This document shows, in pieces, positions 31,185 to 38,999 of a DNA stretch of 55,444 bases (positions are counted from its first letter, which is position 1; each line of letters starts with the position of its first letter). This stretch comes from a virus. The stretch covers positions 1 to 55,444 of the IMG/VR virus record IMGVR_UViG_3300021247_000931; one strand, written 5' to 3'. The notes below the pieces were generated by a model, which did no database searches, was not told the origin of the DNA, and saw only the letters and a list, made by a program, of their open reading frames with translations. The position numbers were made by a program, and so were the translations under genes.

Positions 31185-34100
31185 TCAGGCGATTTTCTTC
31201 GGGAACTTGATGATGTTCGAGACGGGAGCAGCCGCGGCTTTCTTGGGGAAAACGGAAAGACCCGAGAGCTTTCTCGCAGCGACCGCTCCGCCAGCCACAC
31301 CGAGGAGGCCTGTTCCGACGATGGCCCCCTTGAGCAGGGCCTCGCGGTTTTCCTTCTTCTCATGCCACTCTTTCTGACGGCGGAAGCGGGGACGGCTACC
31401 AGGAGCGAAAACCCGGGCACTCTTGCCGCGGGGATCCCGGACATCCCATCCGGCCAGGGTCGCATCGAGGTCGAACTGCTTGAGCGTGCGGCGGAGCTTC
31501 GCCCCGAAGAGGCTGACTCCGTGCTTCTGGGTAAAGGCATCTGCCTTTCGGAGATGGGGCATGATGTTTTTCTGGCCAAATCCGGTCTTGGTTGCCACGG
31601 CCGCGCCACCAAGGAGGGCGGCACCCGCGGCGGCGGATCCAACGGCGCGGCGAAACCATGCCTTTTCCCATTCGCGCTTCTGGGGCCTGCCAGCCTGATC
31701 AATGCGGCGGCCGCGTCCGGCGAGGACATCACCCGTGTCGCGGAGCAGCCCGGTGCCACGGCCACCCCAGCGGTTGATCGCCTTGCCCTTGTTGTAGAAT
31801 CCGCGGATCGTCTGAACTCCGGTCATGGAGACAGGGCTTCCCGAAGCATCGACCACATCGCCATGGAGGCCATAAGCGGCACGCGTCGGGCTGACAAAAC
31901 GCTGCGAGTCCCGCTCGCGGGGCTGATTGGAGTAGCCAAATTCCTTAAGGAGGCCGCGAATCTTTGTGGAAAGGTTTTTCCGACCCTCCTGACGGGCAGC
32001 AATCTGGGAGTTGTTGATGGCATCTACGAGCATTCCTTCATCGGCCCCCTGATGGGCACCATAGAGAGCTCCAGCTCCAGCGCCGATTGCAGCGGCAGTG
32101 GGAGAACCAGCCGTCTTAATGGCATGCAGAGGGCGCCAGGTCTTGGCTCCTTTGGTGAAAGCCGAGGTTGCCTTGGCCCCGAGAGCGCCCTTCTTGAGCG
32201 CAACGGCCCCCAGCCCGCCGAGGGCGGCCCCGGCAAGGGCACCGCCCACGGCTGCGCGCTTGGTAAAGGCAGCCCTGTCGTTGGGATCAGGGTTTCCGAG
32301 CACTTTGTTTCCAATCGCAGTCCCGCCACCAGCCAGCGCACCCATCGCGCCGGCACCGATCCCTGCGGCATGCAGGGCGGATTTGAGGGATTTCCCTCGG
32401 GTCAATAGAGCAGTGCCGCCGCCCAGCAGGGCCCCAGAGGCTGCCCCTGAAAGGGCGGCCTTGATCTCCTGCTTGCGAGGACTCTCGGAAGGAAGGGAAA
32501 ATTCTTTCTTCTCCTTGCGTCCAGCCGCATAGCCAACCAGGGCTCCACCGGCACCCGCAACGGCCAGAGCAGGAGTTAGGCGCCTTGGCGCCTTGGGAGT
32601 GAGGCCAGCCTTCTTGAGGGCAGCAGCGGAGGCTTCCTTGCGGACAGCATTGTAGAGAGGGCGAAGCCTTTTGCCATGCGTGGCTAGAACTTTTCTTAAA
32701 ACGGGAACCTGACGATGAGCCGCACCCAAAGAAACGCCAGCGTCGGTGGCGTAACGCTCCACATCGCGCCTAATCACCGAATCATAAGCCGCTGGATGGA
32801 CAAATTGCGACATGGGAGTGGCTCCCGGAACTTTGCGAATGTAATCCCCACGGGAAAACAGCTTGGCCTTCTTGGCTAGGATCGCACCGGCGGCACCCAC
32901 CCCGGCAAGGGTGGGAAGTGCCTCGGCGCGCTTGGCCCAGCGGGGGCGATCCCCGTAGATGTCGCGATGCTTGTCGGTGATGGCGCGAACGGCGAGGACG
33001 CCACCCATACCGGCTGCGGCACCCAGGCCCGAGCGGACCAGGCGCTGCTTGAGAGTCGATCCCTTGCCGTGAGTAAGCCACCCGGCAGCGGATCCGGCCA
33101 TGGCGGCGTTGTTGATGTTGCGGTCGCGTCGGTCGAGGTCACTCTCCCGCACGGTCTTCACGAATCGATCGTGAGCGGTCTTGCCGGTCAGGGGAACCCC
33201 ATCCTCGTCGGTCTTGAGGGAGAAGCGTTTCATAAGCGGATCCCTGGAAGAGAGGCGGAGGATTTTTCCAATCCATCCCTTGCGGAGATTTCCGGCAGCC
33301 GATTCCCCGTGAGCGAGCACGGCACGGATGGCGCGGGCCGTAGGCGTAACCTCATCGGCCGCCTTTCCCACCTTGAGCCCTGCATGGAGAACCCCCGCTC
33401 CTGCAGCAAGCGCTCCGGCACCTACGGCCCCATCACGCAGCTTCTCGGAACCGGAGTGCTTTTCAGCAAATTCCTTGTTGGGATTGGCAGCCTTCCAAAT
33501 TGAGTGGGTGCGCTTGACGGCGGCTTTCTCACCCTTGGTGAGATTGGGATTGCGGGCGAGATCGCGGAAAGAGGCATCTCCCGCCTTGTAGCGGGCCTTG
33601 GCGGCAACGGTGGCTGCCTTTGCCCCCTCGGCGGAGCGGGCTTCCCCGGCGACACGGGCATTGCGACGCGCAGCCACGATGCGGTTGGCGGTGGAGCGCT
33701 GGATGGCGACTTTCTCAGCCGCACCGACAGTGCCACGGAGTCCACGACCGGCCAGGGCGAGGCCCCCGGCGAGACCCGCCGAGAGGATTCCAGTCTTGAG
33801 CAGCTCATGACGCTCCTCTTCGGGAGTCTGCGAAAATTCCTTCACCTTCTGCAGGAGCGCGGAGCAGTTCCAGCGCTTGAGGGCGGCACCCTTGGGGGTG
33901 AGCTTGCCATCCTTGGAGGTCGGACCCTTGACGCCGCTCATGCGGGCGCAGAAGGATTCGCGCCTCTTGGCCGACTTGCTCCCCGGCTTCAGCTCGGATG
34001 GCTTCTTGGTGACGGGCCGCTTCAGGTTCGATCCGTTCTCGCGGTTGTATTTCTCCCTGAAGGAATCATTAAGTCCCCCGGTGCGGGCATGGCGCTTGGA

Positions 34101-34814
34101 GTTGTATCGCAGAAACGGCTTTTCAAATTCCTTCATGCCCTTTTCCCAAGCGGTCAACTCTTGAAACCATTTGGTGATCCCGCCTTTTTCAACTTGATAC
34201 TTGGTGCTTCGGTAGGCCCCCCGAAGTGTTCTCTTGAGCCGATCGAGGAGGGGGCGGTCTTTGTTCGGGGAATTTTTCCCGAGGAACTGGTTTTTGTGAG
34301 CGGCTAGTTCTTCCGCAAAAACCGATGCAATACTGCCAGGAGGACCGCCCCTCCTTTGCTGAAGAACGCTATGAGTGATTTCGTGCTTCCGGATGCCCCG
34401 TTGGGCATTGTGGACTAAAATTCCATAGTCGGAATCCCCAGCCGACGATCCCGAAGGTCGCGGAATGACATTTCGCAGGGAGTGCTCGGGAGGGATGGAG
34501 ATAAGCCCTCCTTCACGAAGCCGCCGCTCGGCGAGGCCTCTCCTCTGCTCGAAGGTGTCAGAGGGATGCTTGGGAACGATGGCTTCTGCCCGCTCTTTGT
34601 AAATACTATCAATGGATTTGGGAGGATCCTGTTGAGCATCCTTTTCATAAGCGGAACGAAGAGTGGTTGGGTGGGCATAAGATCCAAGAGGCTCGGACGG
34701 CGGAGGTGGGCGGCGATCGATCGCGGGACGAATGTACCCCTCCGGGATCATCCGGGCAAATTCTTTTAGTCGCCCCAGAGCCTCCAGGACATGCTCAAGA
34801 GAGGAGGCGCTCAT
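31185..34814 (-). CDS. Giant internal virion protein: HExxH domain, DUF6321-like domain, glycine zippers
   Basis: 1209 residues. Residues 144-148 are HEITH inside GIRKHEITHSVLQQRRGG, with E168/E169 (FAEELAAH) 20 residues later, the layout of gluzincin-type zinc metallopeptidases. Near 245-318 is a Cys-containing domain (SKSAKRRESFCARMSGVKGP, LTPKGAALKRWNC) resembling one I recall as DUF6321 in other phages. The remaining ~870 residues alternate basic helices with Gly/Ala-rich hydrophobic stretches (AALSGAASGALLGGGTALLT, GAVGAGALAAGAGVLHAG). LKEF-type motifs recur: LGRLKEFARM at the N terminus, LLQKVKEFSQ, LLKEFGYSNQ. It overlaps the portal gene by ATGA. An ejected protein acting in the host envelope or on capsid assembly is plausible. 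Confidence 0.7.
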   Translation of the reverse strand: MSASSLEHVLEALGRLKEFARMIPEGYIRPAIDRRPPPPSEPLGSYAHPTTLRSAYEKDAQQDPPKSIDSIYKERAEAIVPKHPSDTFEQRRGLAERRLREGGLISIPPEHSLRNVIPRPSGSSAGDSDYGILVHNAQRGIRKHEITHSVLQQRRGGPPGSIASVFAEELAAHKNQFLGKNSPNKDRPLLDRLKRTLRGAYRSTKYQVEKGGITKWFQELTAWEKGMKEFEKPFLRYNSKRHARTGGLNDSFREKYNRENGSNLKRPVTKKPSELKPGSKSAKRRESFCARMSGVKGPTSKDGKLTPKGAALKRWNCSALLQKVKEFSQTPEEERHELLKTGILSAGLAGGLALAGRGLRGTVGAAEKVAIQRSTANRIVAARRNARVAGEARSAEGAKAATVAAKARYKAGDASFRDLARNPNLTKGEKAAVKRTHSIWKAANPNKEFAEKHSGSEKLRDGAVGAGALAAGAGVLHAGLKVGKAADEVTPTARAIRAVLAHGESAAGNLRKGWIGKILRLSSRDPLMKRFSLKTDEDGVPLTGKTAHDRFVKTVRESDLDRRDRNINNAAMAGSAAGWLTHGKGSTLKQRLVRSGLGAAAGMGGVLAVRAITDKHRDIYGDRPRWAKRAEALPTLAGVGAAGAILAKKAKLFSRGDYIRKVPGATPMSQFVHPAAYDSVIRRDVERYATDAGVSLGAAHRQVPVLRKVLATHGKRLRPLYNAVRKEASAAALKKAGLTPKAPRRLTPALAVAGAGGALVGYAAGRKEKKEFSLPSESPRKQEIKAALSGAASGALLGGGTALLTRGKSLKSALHAAGIGAGAMGALAGGGTAIGNKVLGNPDPNDRAAFTKRAAVGGALAGAALGGLGAVALKKGALGAKATSAFTKGAKTWRPLHAIKTAGSPTAAAIGAGAGALYGAHQGADEGMLVDAINNSQIAARQEGRKNLSTKIRGLLKEFGYSNQPRERDSQRFVSPTRAAYGLHGDVVDASGSPVSMTGVQTIRGFYNKGKAINRWGGRGTGLLRDTGDVLAGRGRRIDQAGRPQKREWEKAWFRRAVGSAAAGAALLGGAAVATKTGFGQKNIMPHLRKADAFTQKHGVSLFGAKLRRTLKQFDLDATLAGWDVRDPRGKSARVFAPGSRPRFRRQKEWHEKKENREALLKGAIVGTGLLGVAGGAVAARKLSGLSVFPKKAAAAPVSNIIKFPKKIA

Positions 34815-36544
34815 TCTTCAGAGTTGGTTGGAGGATTCTCGGGAGGGGTGGAGGCATCAGGCCTCGGAGCCGGGCGCGGCACCATCAGCTCGGCATCCTG
34901 CGGGGCTATTCCGTAGAGGGTGACCAGCGTGGCCACTGCGGCCTTGCGATCCATGGTCCCCTCCCCTGCCTGCTTGAGGACTTCGAGCAGAGGCTTGGTG
35001 TCTGCCCCTTGAGGGACAAGCCCCTGGGGCGGAGGTGAAGGAGGTGTATTGATAGCGGCCAGCGTCTGTGTCGGGTTGGTAAGGCGGGCGGTAATCAGCT
35101 CGATCGGAACCTGAGTCTCGGCGGCTAGGCCCTGATAGAACTTCACCTCGCTCGCAGCACGGCGGGCGACATCCTCAAAATTGCCGCCGTTGTCGCTGAT
35201 CATGTCGCTGACCGTAATGACTCCCGCATTAAGAAGCGCAAGCTTGGCCTGCACGTCGTTGCCGTAGTCGCCGGTAAGCGTGGCACCGAATCCCCAGCGT
35301 CCCTGCCTCCAGTTGGGGTGGAATCCGAGTTGTCCGGTCGCAATGGCGCGGGAAAGCACCCGGTCACGCACTGGATTGAGAGCCTGGGCGACAAGGAGCT
35401 TCTGCAGGCGGGCGATGGCACGGGTGGCCTGGGCAATCTCGACGCGGCCGGTATGACCGGAAAGGGCGCTCATGTCGTAGAGGAATCCATACGGCATGTT
35501 GAGCGGCTGGCAGATCGCCCGAACCGTGGCCGAGTAGAGAGCCATGAAGGCGCCCGAGGGACGGGTCGTTCCCGGGGCAAACTGGATCTTCTCACCCTGG
35601 ACAAGCCGGAGAACCTTGCCTGCCTTCATGGAGATCTCCGAGGGACGGCTTGCGCCGGAGGATCCACCACCAGCAGTGGCGTCGGAGGTATTCCAGGCGC
35701 TGTCGTTGCCCGGCTTGTAGGGATCGTCGGTGTAGATCATGCCTGCATGGCCGACCTGCCACTTGGCGGCCTGCATCTCAGCCGAAGCAATCTCATAGAG
35801 GTCTCTGGCGGGGGCCAGGGCTGCCGCGAGGGCGCTCACGCCCCGGTATTGATCAACCCTCCAAGGGTCGAAGATGTGCAGGAAGCTATCTGCAGGAACC
35901 TCATGTTCAAAGGTGACATTGGAGGTGATACGATCGCGCTTGTAGATTGCGTAGGAGAGGACACGGCCCACCTCGTCGATATTGACGCCGCCGATGCAGA
36001 GAGGATTGCCCGCGTCGGCGGGATTGAGGACGTTGCCGATGCGGTCGGCCTCGATCGGCTGGATGCGGATCTGGAATTCCCCCGCCTCCTCGACATCGAC
36101 CATGTTCCACCCGTGATCTCCATCCACGAGCATGGCCGTCTCGGCCATGCGCAAGAGCTGGCCGAGTTGATGGCGGCCGGTCACATCGCACCGCTCGCCC
36201 CACTCGCGCATGAAGGCCTGATACTCCCCGTCGGCCACCTTGTCGCCCGTGGAGGCGATGTAGAGGATGTCGTCGGTGGCATACTGGACGATCCGGGAGA
36301 CCATTCCCTGGAGAATCCCGAAATTGCGGTGTAGATCCCGGGCATCCCAGAGCAGCTCGATGCGGTCGCGCCCCATGCGCCAGCTCTCCGAGGAGGCGTT
36401 CTTCATGCGCCCCCCGGATCCGCCGCGGCGGCGTCCAGGGTTGGCAGCATCATGGGAAAAATACTTCAGGCGGTCGCGCGCGATGGCGCGGTGGAGCGCC
36501 CGCTCGGGGGCGATGGAGGCGATGGTGCGTTCGAGCAGGTTCAT
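34811..36544 (-). CDS. Portal protein (lambda gpB-like)
   Basis: 577 residues, the dodecameric vertex ring through which DNA enters and leaves. Recognisable lambda-type portal segments are RRRGGSGGRMKNASSESWRM, ARDLHRNFGILQGMVSRIVQ, ETAMLVDGDHGWNMVDVEEA, FLHIFDPWRVDQYRGVSALA (the conserved H-x-F-x-P-x-R-x-x-Q-x-RG-S region) and PYGFLYDMSALSGHTGRVEI. The C terminus is Pro-rich and probably disordered. The N terminus (ALHRAIARDRLKYFSHDAAN) includes a DRLKYFS stretch reminiscent of the SAKDRLKELA motif of its neighbours. Last-but-one gene of the late block before the control region. Confidence 0.93.
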   Translation of the reverse strand: MNLLERTIASIAPERALHRAIARDRLKYFSHDAANPGRRRGGSGGRMKNASSESWRMGRDRIELLWDARDLHRNFGILQGMVSRIVQYATDDILYIASTGDKVADGEYQAFMREWGERCDVTGRHQLGQLLRMAETAMLVDGDHGWNMVDVEEAGEFQIRIQPIEADRIGNVLNPADAGNPLCIGGVNIDEVGRVLSYAIYKRDRITSNVTFEHEVPADSFLHIFDPWRVDQYRGVSALAAALAPARDLYEIASAEMQAAKWQVGHAGMIYTDDPYKPGNDSAWNTSDATAGGGSSGASRPSEISMKAGKVLRLVQGEKIQFAPGTTRPSGAFMALYSATVRAICQPLNMPYGFLYDMSALSGHTGRVEIAQATRAIARLQKLLVAQALNPVRDRVLSRAIATGQLGFHPNWRQGRWGFGATLTGDYGNDVQAKLALLNAGVITVSDMISDNGGNFEDVARRAASEVKFYQGLAAETQVPIELITARLTNPTQTLAAINTPPSPPPQGLVPQGADTKPLLEVLKQAGEGTMDRKAAVATLVTLYGIAPQDAELMVPRPAPRPDASTPPENPPTNSEE

Positions 36545-36549
36545 GAAAG

Positions 36550-36804
36550 TCAGTTGCCGGGGCCGAAGTTGGAGAAGTCCGGCAGCGCGACGGACGGACG
36601 GCGCGACCCGATGGTGCGCTCATTGCGGATGCGGATGGCTGCCTGGAGGCGATCCTGGACGAGCCTCAGATCCTTGGTGTAGCTCTTCTCGCCCGAGGTT
36701 TGCTGGGTGTAGAGCGTCGCCTGATTCTTCAGGGTTGTGATCTCGGTCTCGATTTCCGCGGGCGTGTAGGCCCGGTAGATTTCCATCCATTCGCTTGATG
36801 CCAT
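36550..36804 (-). CDS. gpW-like head-tail adaptor
   Basis: 84 residues from ATG 36804 (MASSEWMEIYRAYTPAEIET). The upstream extension to 36870 is low quality. The segment YTPAEIETEITTLKNQATLY, QQTSGEKSYTKDLRLVQDRL, AAIRIRNER is the helix-hairpin-helix pattern of small gpW-type proteins that join terminase and portal in lambda-like gene orders. Here it is the first gene of the head block, and the terminase that normally precedes it is 11.8 kb away. Confidence 0.65.
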   Translation of the reverse strand: MASSEWMEIYRAYTPAEIETEITTLKNQATLYTQQTSGEKSYTKDLRLVQDRLQAAIRIRNERTIGSRRPSVALPDFSNFGPGN

Positions 36805-36841
36805 GACCCACTTGCGAGTGGTCAACTTGTTGGCGAAGTCG

Positions 36842-36861
36842 AAAGTCGAGGGTCGAGGGTC
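36842..36861 (-). repeat. Intergenic 20-mer repeat (copy near gpW)
   Basis: On the minus strand this reads GACCCTCGACCCTCGACTTT. A copy differing at two positions, GACTCTCGACTCTCGACTTT, lies on the plus strand at 30969-30988. Both are in or beside intergenic DNA. Heptamer-like CTCGACY arrays of this sort are frequent intergenic repeats in some bacterial genomes, so these may be host-derived. Confidence 0.55.
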
Positions 36862-37108
36862 GAGCGACAACGCGACGGCGTGCTAATTACCGATTCGGTA
36901 GGTTTTGGTAGTCGGGCGGTAATTGCCAAAAATGACACCACCAGCTCCAGGGGAAATCAAATGTTAGAAGGCCTAAAAAGCAAACTAACAACTCCGATGG
37001 ATAGCGCCACACAACATTTTTTAACGGGCGGATATTTAGTTATACATAACTATGTATGTTTGTGGATTTCTCCTGGGCGATTTTTCCCGAAAGATTTTTC
37101 GGGATAGG

Positions 37109-37164
37109 GGGCGAAGATTAGGGGTGATATTCCCTTAATAGTGGAAAGGGAAACGGATTTTTCC
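37109..37164. repeat. 56-bp direct repeat, copy 1
   Basis: Perfectly repeated at 37198-37253, offset 89. Each copy contains TTCCCTT and AAGGGAA arms (37130-37136 and 37146-37152) around a 9-base loop, followed by CGGATTTTTCC. Each copy is preceded by a TCCCGAAA-type hairpin, so the full unit is 89 bp in two copies. Confidence 0.92.
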
Positions 37165-37197
37165 CCTTAGTTTTTCCGAAAGTTTTTTCGGGAAAAT

Positions 37198-37253
37198 GGG
37201 CGAAGATTAGGGGTGATATTCCCTTAATAGTGGAAAGGGAAACGGATTTTTCC
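37198..37253. repeat. 56-bp direct repeat, copy 2
   Basis: Second perfect copy of the repeat at 37109-37164, ending 39 bases before the next gene. The copies diverge immediately outside the 56 bp except for the related upstream hairpin, here TCCGAAA with a slightly imperfect right arm. Function could be protein binding, attenuation or replication start. Confidence 0.92.
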
Positions 37254-37292
37254 GCTTTCTTTTTCCTCTTAAAAATGAGAAATTAAGGCCCT

Positions 37293-38153
37293 ATGAAAAA
37301 CAAAAAAGAAATCCAAGAAATCCAAGAAAACGCGCTCCCGATTGCCTTTGATTCTTCAAAGGAAAAAACCTTCAAGGGGGCCTTTTCTCCCGTGAAGATT
37401 AGAAGGGGGGAGAGACGCCTTTCCTCCCCTTCCCCCGAAGCTTCCCGCCTTGCAATGTCAATCTGTCACCGCTTGGAAAATCCCGATTCTCCCCGCGCTT
37501 GGCTTGCTAGGATAAAGGAAGGGAAGCAAGGGCAAGCGAAGATGACGCGGGAGAAATCCCTTTCCATGAAACCGCATCGCCCCCTATCCCTGCAGGATAA
37601 GCAGGACGTGTGCCAGGAAGTTTTTGCCATGCTGGCAATGGGAATTGAACCTGAAACGCTCTATTTTTTCACCAAAAAGGAAGGGGAAGAGCTGCAGGAA
37701 GTCGCGGGAATTTCTCTCATCTTCCGCGCTTGTCGCGACTTGTTAAAGATGAACGGGGGAAATCATGACCTTTCCCGCCGCGACTCCATAGACGACTTGG
37801 CGATTTTGCGCCCTTCCGCTCTTGCTATGCCTCACGCAAGCGAAGAGGAACGGGAGCGGGAGAGAATCGCCCTTGCGGATAAAATCCGCGCCTTGCGGAA
37901 AAGGGCCTTTTCCGCTTTCTCCCGCGATTCTTCCCGCCAAAAAAGGCAAAATCTAAAAAGCGCGCTTTCCATTATTCGTCACCTTTGCGCATCACTTAAT
38001 GCGGGAGGGGCCTTGCGCCCTAGGCAATGGGAAAACGGAAATCATGCATCAAAGGATAGGGAAAACGCTTTTTCCCGTTTCCGCTCTTACATTTCCGCCG
38101 CGCCCTCTTCCCTTGCGGAAGAATTGCGCGCCAGCATGACGGCCCTGAGCTGA
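37293..38153 (+). CDS. First gene of the early cluster, unknown (possible sigma-like regulator)
   Basis: 286 residues, very basic, first gene after the tandem-repeat region and followed at once by a strong terminator, so it is a one-gene unit. The segment LQDKQDVCQEVFAMLAMGIE with ISLIFRACRDLLKMNGGNHD has a loose likeness to sigma-factor region 2 (D-x-x-Q-E-V-F). A C-terminal helical basic part (RKRAFSAFSRDSSRQKRQNL) could bind nucleic acid. This is weak evidence. Otherwise unrecognised. Its position suggests a regulator of the following cluster. Confidence 0.6.
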   Translation: MKNKKEIQEIQENALPIAFDSSKEKTFKGAFSPVKIRRGERRLSSPSPEASRLAMSICHRLENPDSPRAWLARIKEGKQGQAKMTREKSLSMKPHRPLSLQDKQDVCQEVFAMLAMGIEPETLYFFTKKEGEELQEVAGISLIFRACRDLLKMNGGNHDLSRRDSIDDLAILRPSALAMPHASEEERERERIALADKIRALRKRAFSAFSRDSSRQKRQNLKSALSIIRHLCASLNAGGALRPRQWENGNHASKDRENAFSRFRSYISAAPSSLAEELRASMTALS

Positions 38154-38170
38154 TTTCATAGGCCCCCGAA

Positions 38171-38206
38171 AGGCGGGAGGGGAGAAATCCCTTCCCGCCT
38201 TTTTTG
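38171..38206 (+). terminator. Intrinsic terminator after 37293 gene
   Basis: AGGCGGGAGGGGA (38171-38183) pairs with TCCCTTCCCGCCT (38188-38200) over 13 positions with one G-T wobble, closed by a GAAA tetraloop, then six T. A textbook Rho-independent terminator, 18 bases after the stop codon. Confidence 0.92.
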
Positions 38207-38236
38207 TGTAGAGACCACTCCAACCGACCTTTTTTT

Positions 38237-38482
38237 ATGAAAATTCAATCCCATCAGAAACTTCAACAACCCCAGCGCACGCTCGAAGAGTGGGCACCCG
38301 AAGAGGCCGCCCCCTGGGGCCGCCGCGACGACGTGCGCGAGGATCAGGCGCGACGCGCCAAGATTTACCTCGCCCGCCGCGCCAAGAAATCCCAAAAGCC
38401 CGACCGCTCCGCGGCTGTGCGCGAGGGGATAGAACGCGCCTATGCTTCCTTCATGCTTAGGAAGCAAGGCATTTTCGCCTGA
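38237..38482 (+). CDS. Small charged protein, unknown
   Basis: 81 residues from ATG 38237 (MKIQSHQKLQQPQRTLEEWA). An upstream in-frame TTG at 38204 lies in the terminator T-run and is rejected. It is rich in Arg, Lys and Glu with a helical C terminus (DQARRAKIYLARRAKKSQKP, AVREGIERAYASFMLRKQG). No family recognised. The ATG follows a run of T with no SD. Confidence 0.55.
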   Translation: MKIQSHQKLQQPQRTLEEWAPEEAAPWGRRDDVREDQARRAKIYLARRAKKSQKPDRSAAVREGIERAYASFMLRKQGIFA

Positions 38483-38676
38483 CAATTTTCAGCCCAGAAA
38501 CCCCGGCAGGGGGACGCGGCTAATGACCATGCATGGGGCAAAAACGGCAAATTGCCGCCCCTAACCTTGGCGCCGCGAGGGAGGCCGATAAGTCCCAAGC
38601 CACCGGCACGCGCCCTCGCCTCACCCCCTGCGCGGGGATTTTTTTTGGACGGGTCACGCCGTCCGCATTTTTCACC
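38483..38676 (+). promoter_or_regulatory. Structured noncoding leader
   Basis: 194 bases without a convincing gene but with several hairpins: CGGCAA-A-TTGCCG (38545-38557) nested in GGGG/CCCC; CCCC-TGCGC-GGGG followed by eight T (38625-38646), a possible attenuator; and GGACGG-GTCACG-CCGTCC (38647-38664) just before the next ATG at 38677. The series stem, T-run, stem resembles a transcription-attenuated leader, but I recognise no riboswitch class. Confidence 0.45.
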
Positions 38677-38838
38677 ATGAAACGAGATCCAAAAGTCATC
38701 TCCATGACCAGGCTGTTCCCCTCGGGGGCCTGGGAATGCTCAACGATCCACAAAGGGTATCTGACACGCAGGGTTTACTACTTCTACACAAAGCGCGAAG
38801 CCCGCGCCGCGTTCCTGTCCGAACTGAAATCACTATGA
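38677..38838 (+). CDS. Small early protein, unknown
   Basis: 53 residues (MKRDPKVISMTRLFPSGAWE, then YFYTKREARAAFLSELKSL). ATG 38677 chosen because the upstream extension covers the structured leader. The C-terminal tyrosine-rich strand followed by a basic helix is like other very small phage early proteins that begin with a strand and end in an A-x-x-A helix. ATGA overlap with the next gene supports it being real. Confidence 0.55.
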   Translation: MKRDPKVISMTRLFPSGAWECSTIHKGYLTRRVYYFYTKREARAAFLSELKSL

Positions 38839-38987
38839 CCACGACACGCCTTTACTACTGCGTCAGGGCATCCCTTTTGGAAGGGATCGCTCCTTGCTCG
38901 GATGAGGAATTTGACCGGCGATGCCGCGTCCTGCACTACCTGCAGCGTCGGTTGGAACGCCTAACAGCCTCACAGTCTTCAGCCTAA
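38835..38987 (+). CDS. Small early protein, unknown
   Basis: 50 residues (MTTTRLYYCVRASLLEGIAP, then EFDRRCRVLHYLQRRLERLT). The ATG overlaps the previous stop (ATGA). The helical basic C terminus suggests a binding protein. Below the usual length cut-off for gene callers. Confidence 0.5.
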   Translation: MTTTRLYYCVRASLLEGIAPCSDEEFDRRCRVLHYLQRRLERLTASQSSA

Positions 38988-38999
38988 CCACCTATCTCC

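Larger units (their letters stand above)
36871..37292. promoter_or_regulatory. Divergent control region between late head genes and early cluster
   Basis: About 420 bases with no gene, AT-richer than the surroundings. It holds an inverted repeat AATTACCG/CGGTAATT (36885-36892 and 36917-36924), a palindrome TAGTTATACATAACTA (37037-37052), a hairpin TCCCGAAA/TTTCGGGA (37085-37092 and 37097-37104), and a tandem repeat with inner hairpins (listed separately). It lies between genes read leftward (gpW, portal) and rightward (37293 onward), so promoters for both blocks are expected here. An origin is an alternative. Confidence 0.6.

Noticed and set aside
31362-32408. 348-codon open frame opposite the 1209-residue protein
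   Set aside because: Shadow of the Gly/Ala/Lys-rich coding strand, which leaves few stops on the other strand. No recognisable domain.
35318-36334. 338-codon open frame on the plus strand opposite the portal gene
   Set aside because: It lies wholly within the well-recognised portal gene. Long antisense frames are expected in this codon usage, and the translation (Gly/His/Asp-rich, no domain) is not protein-like.
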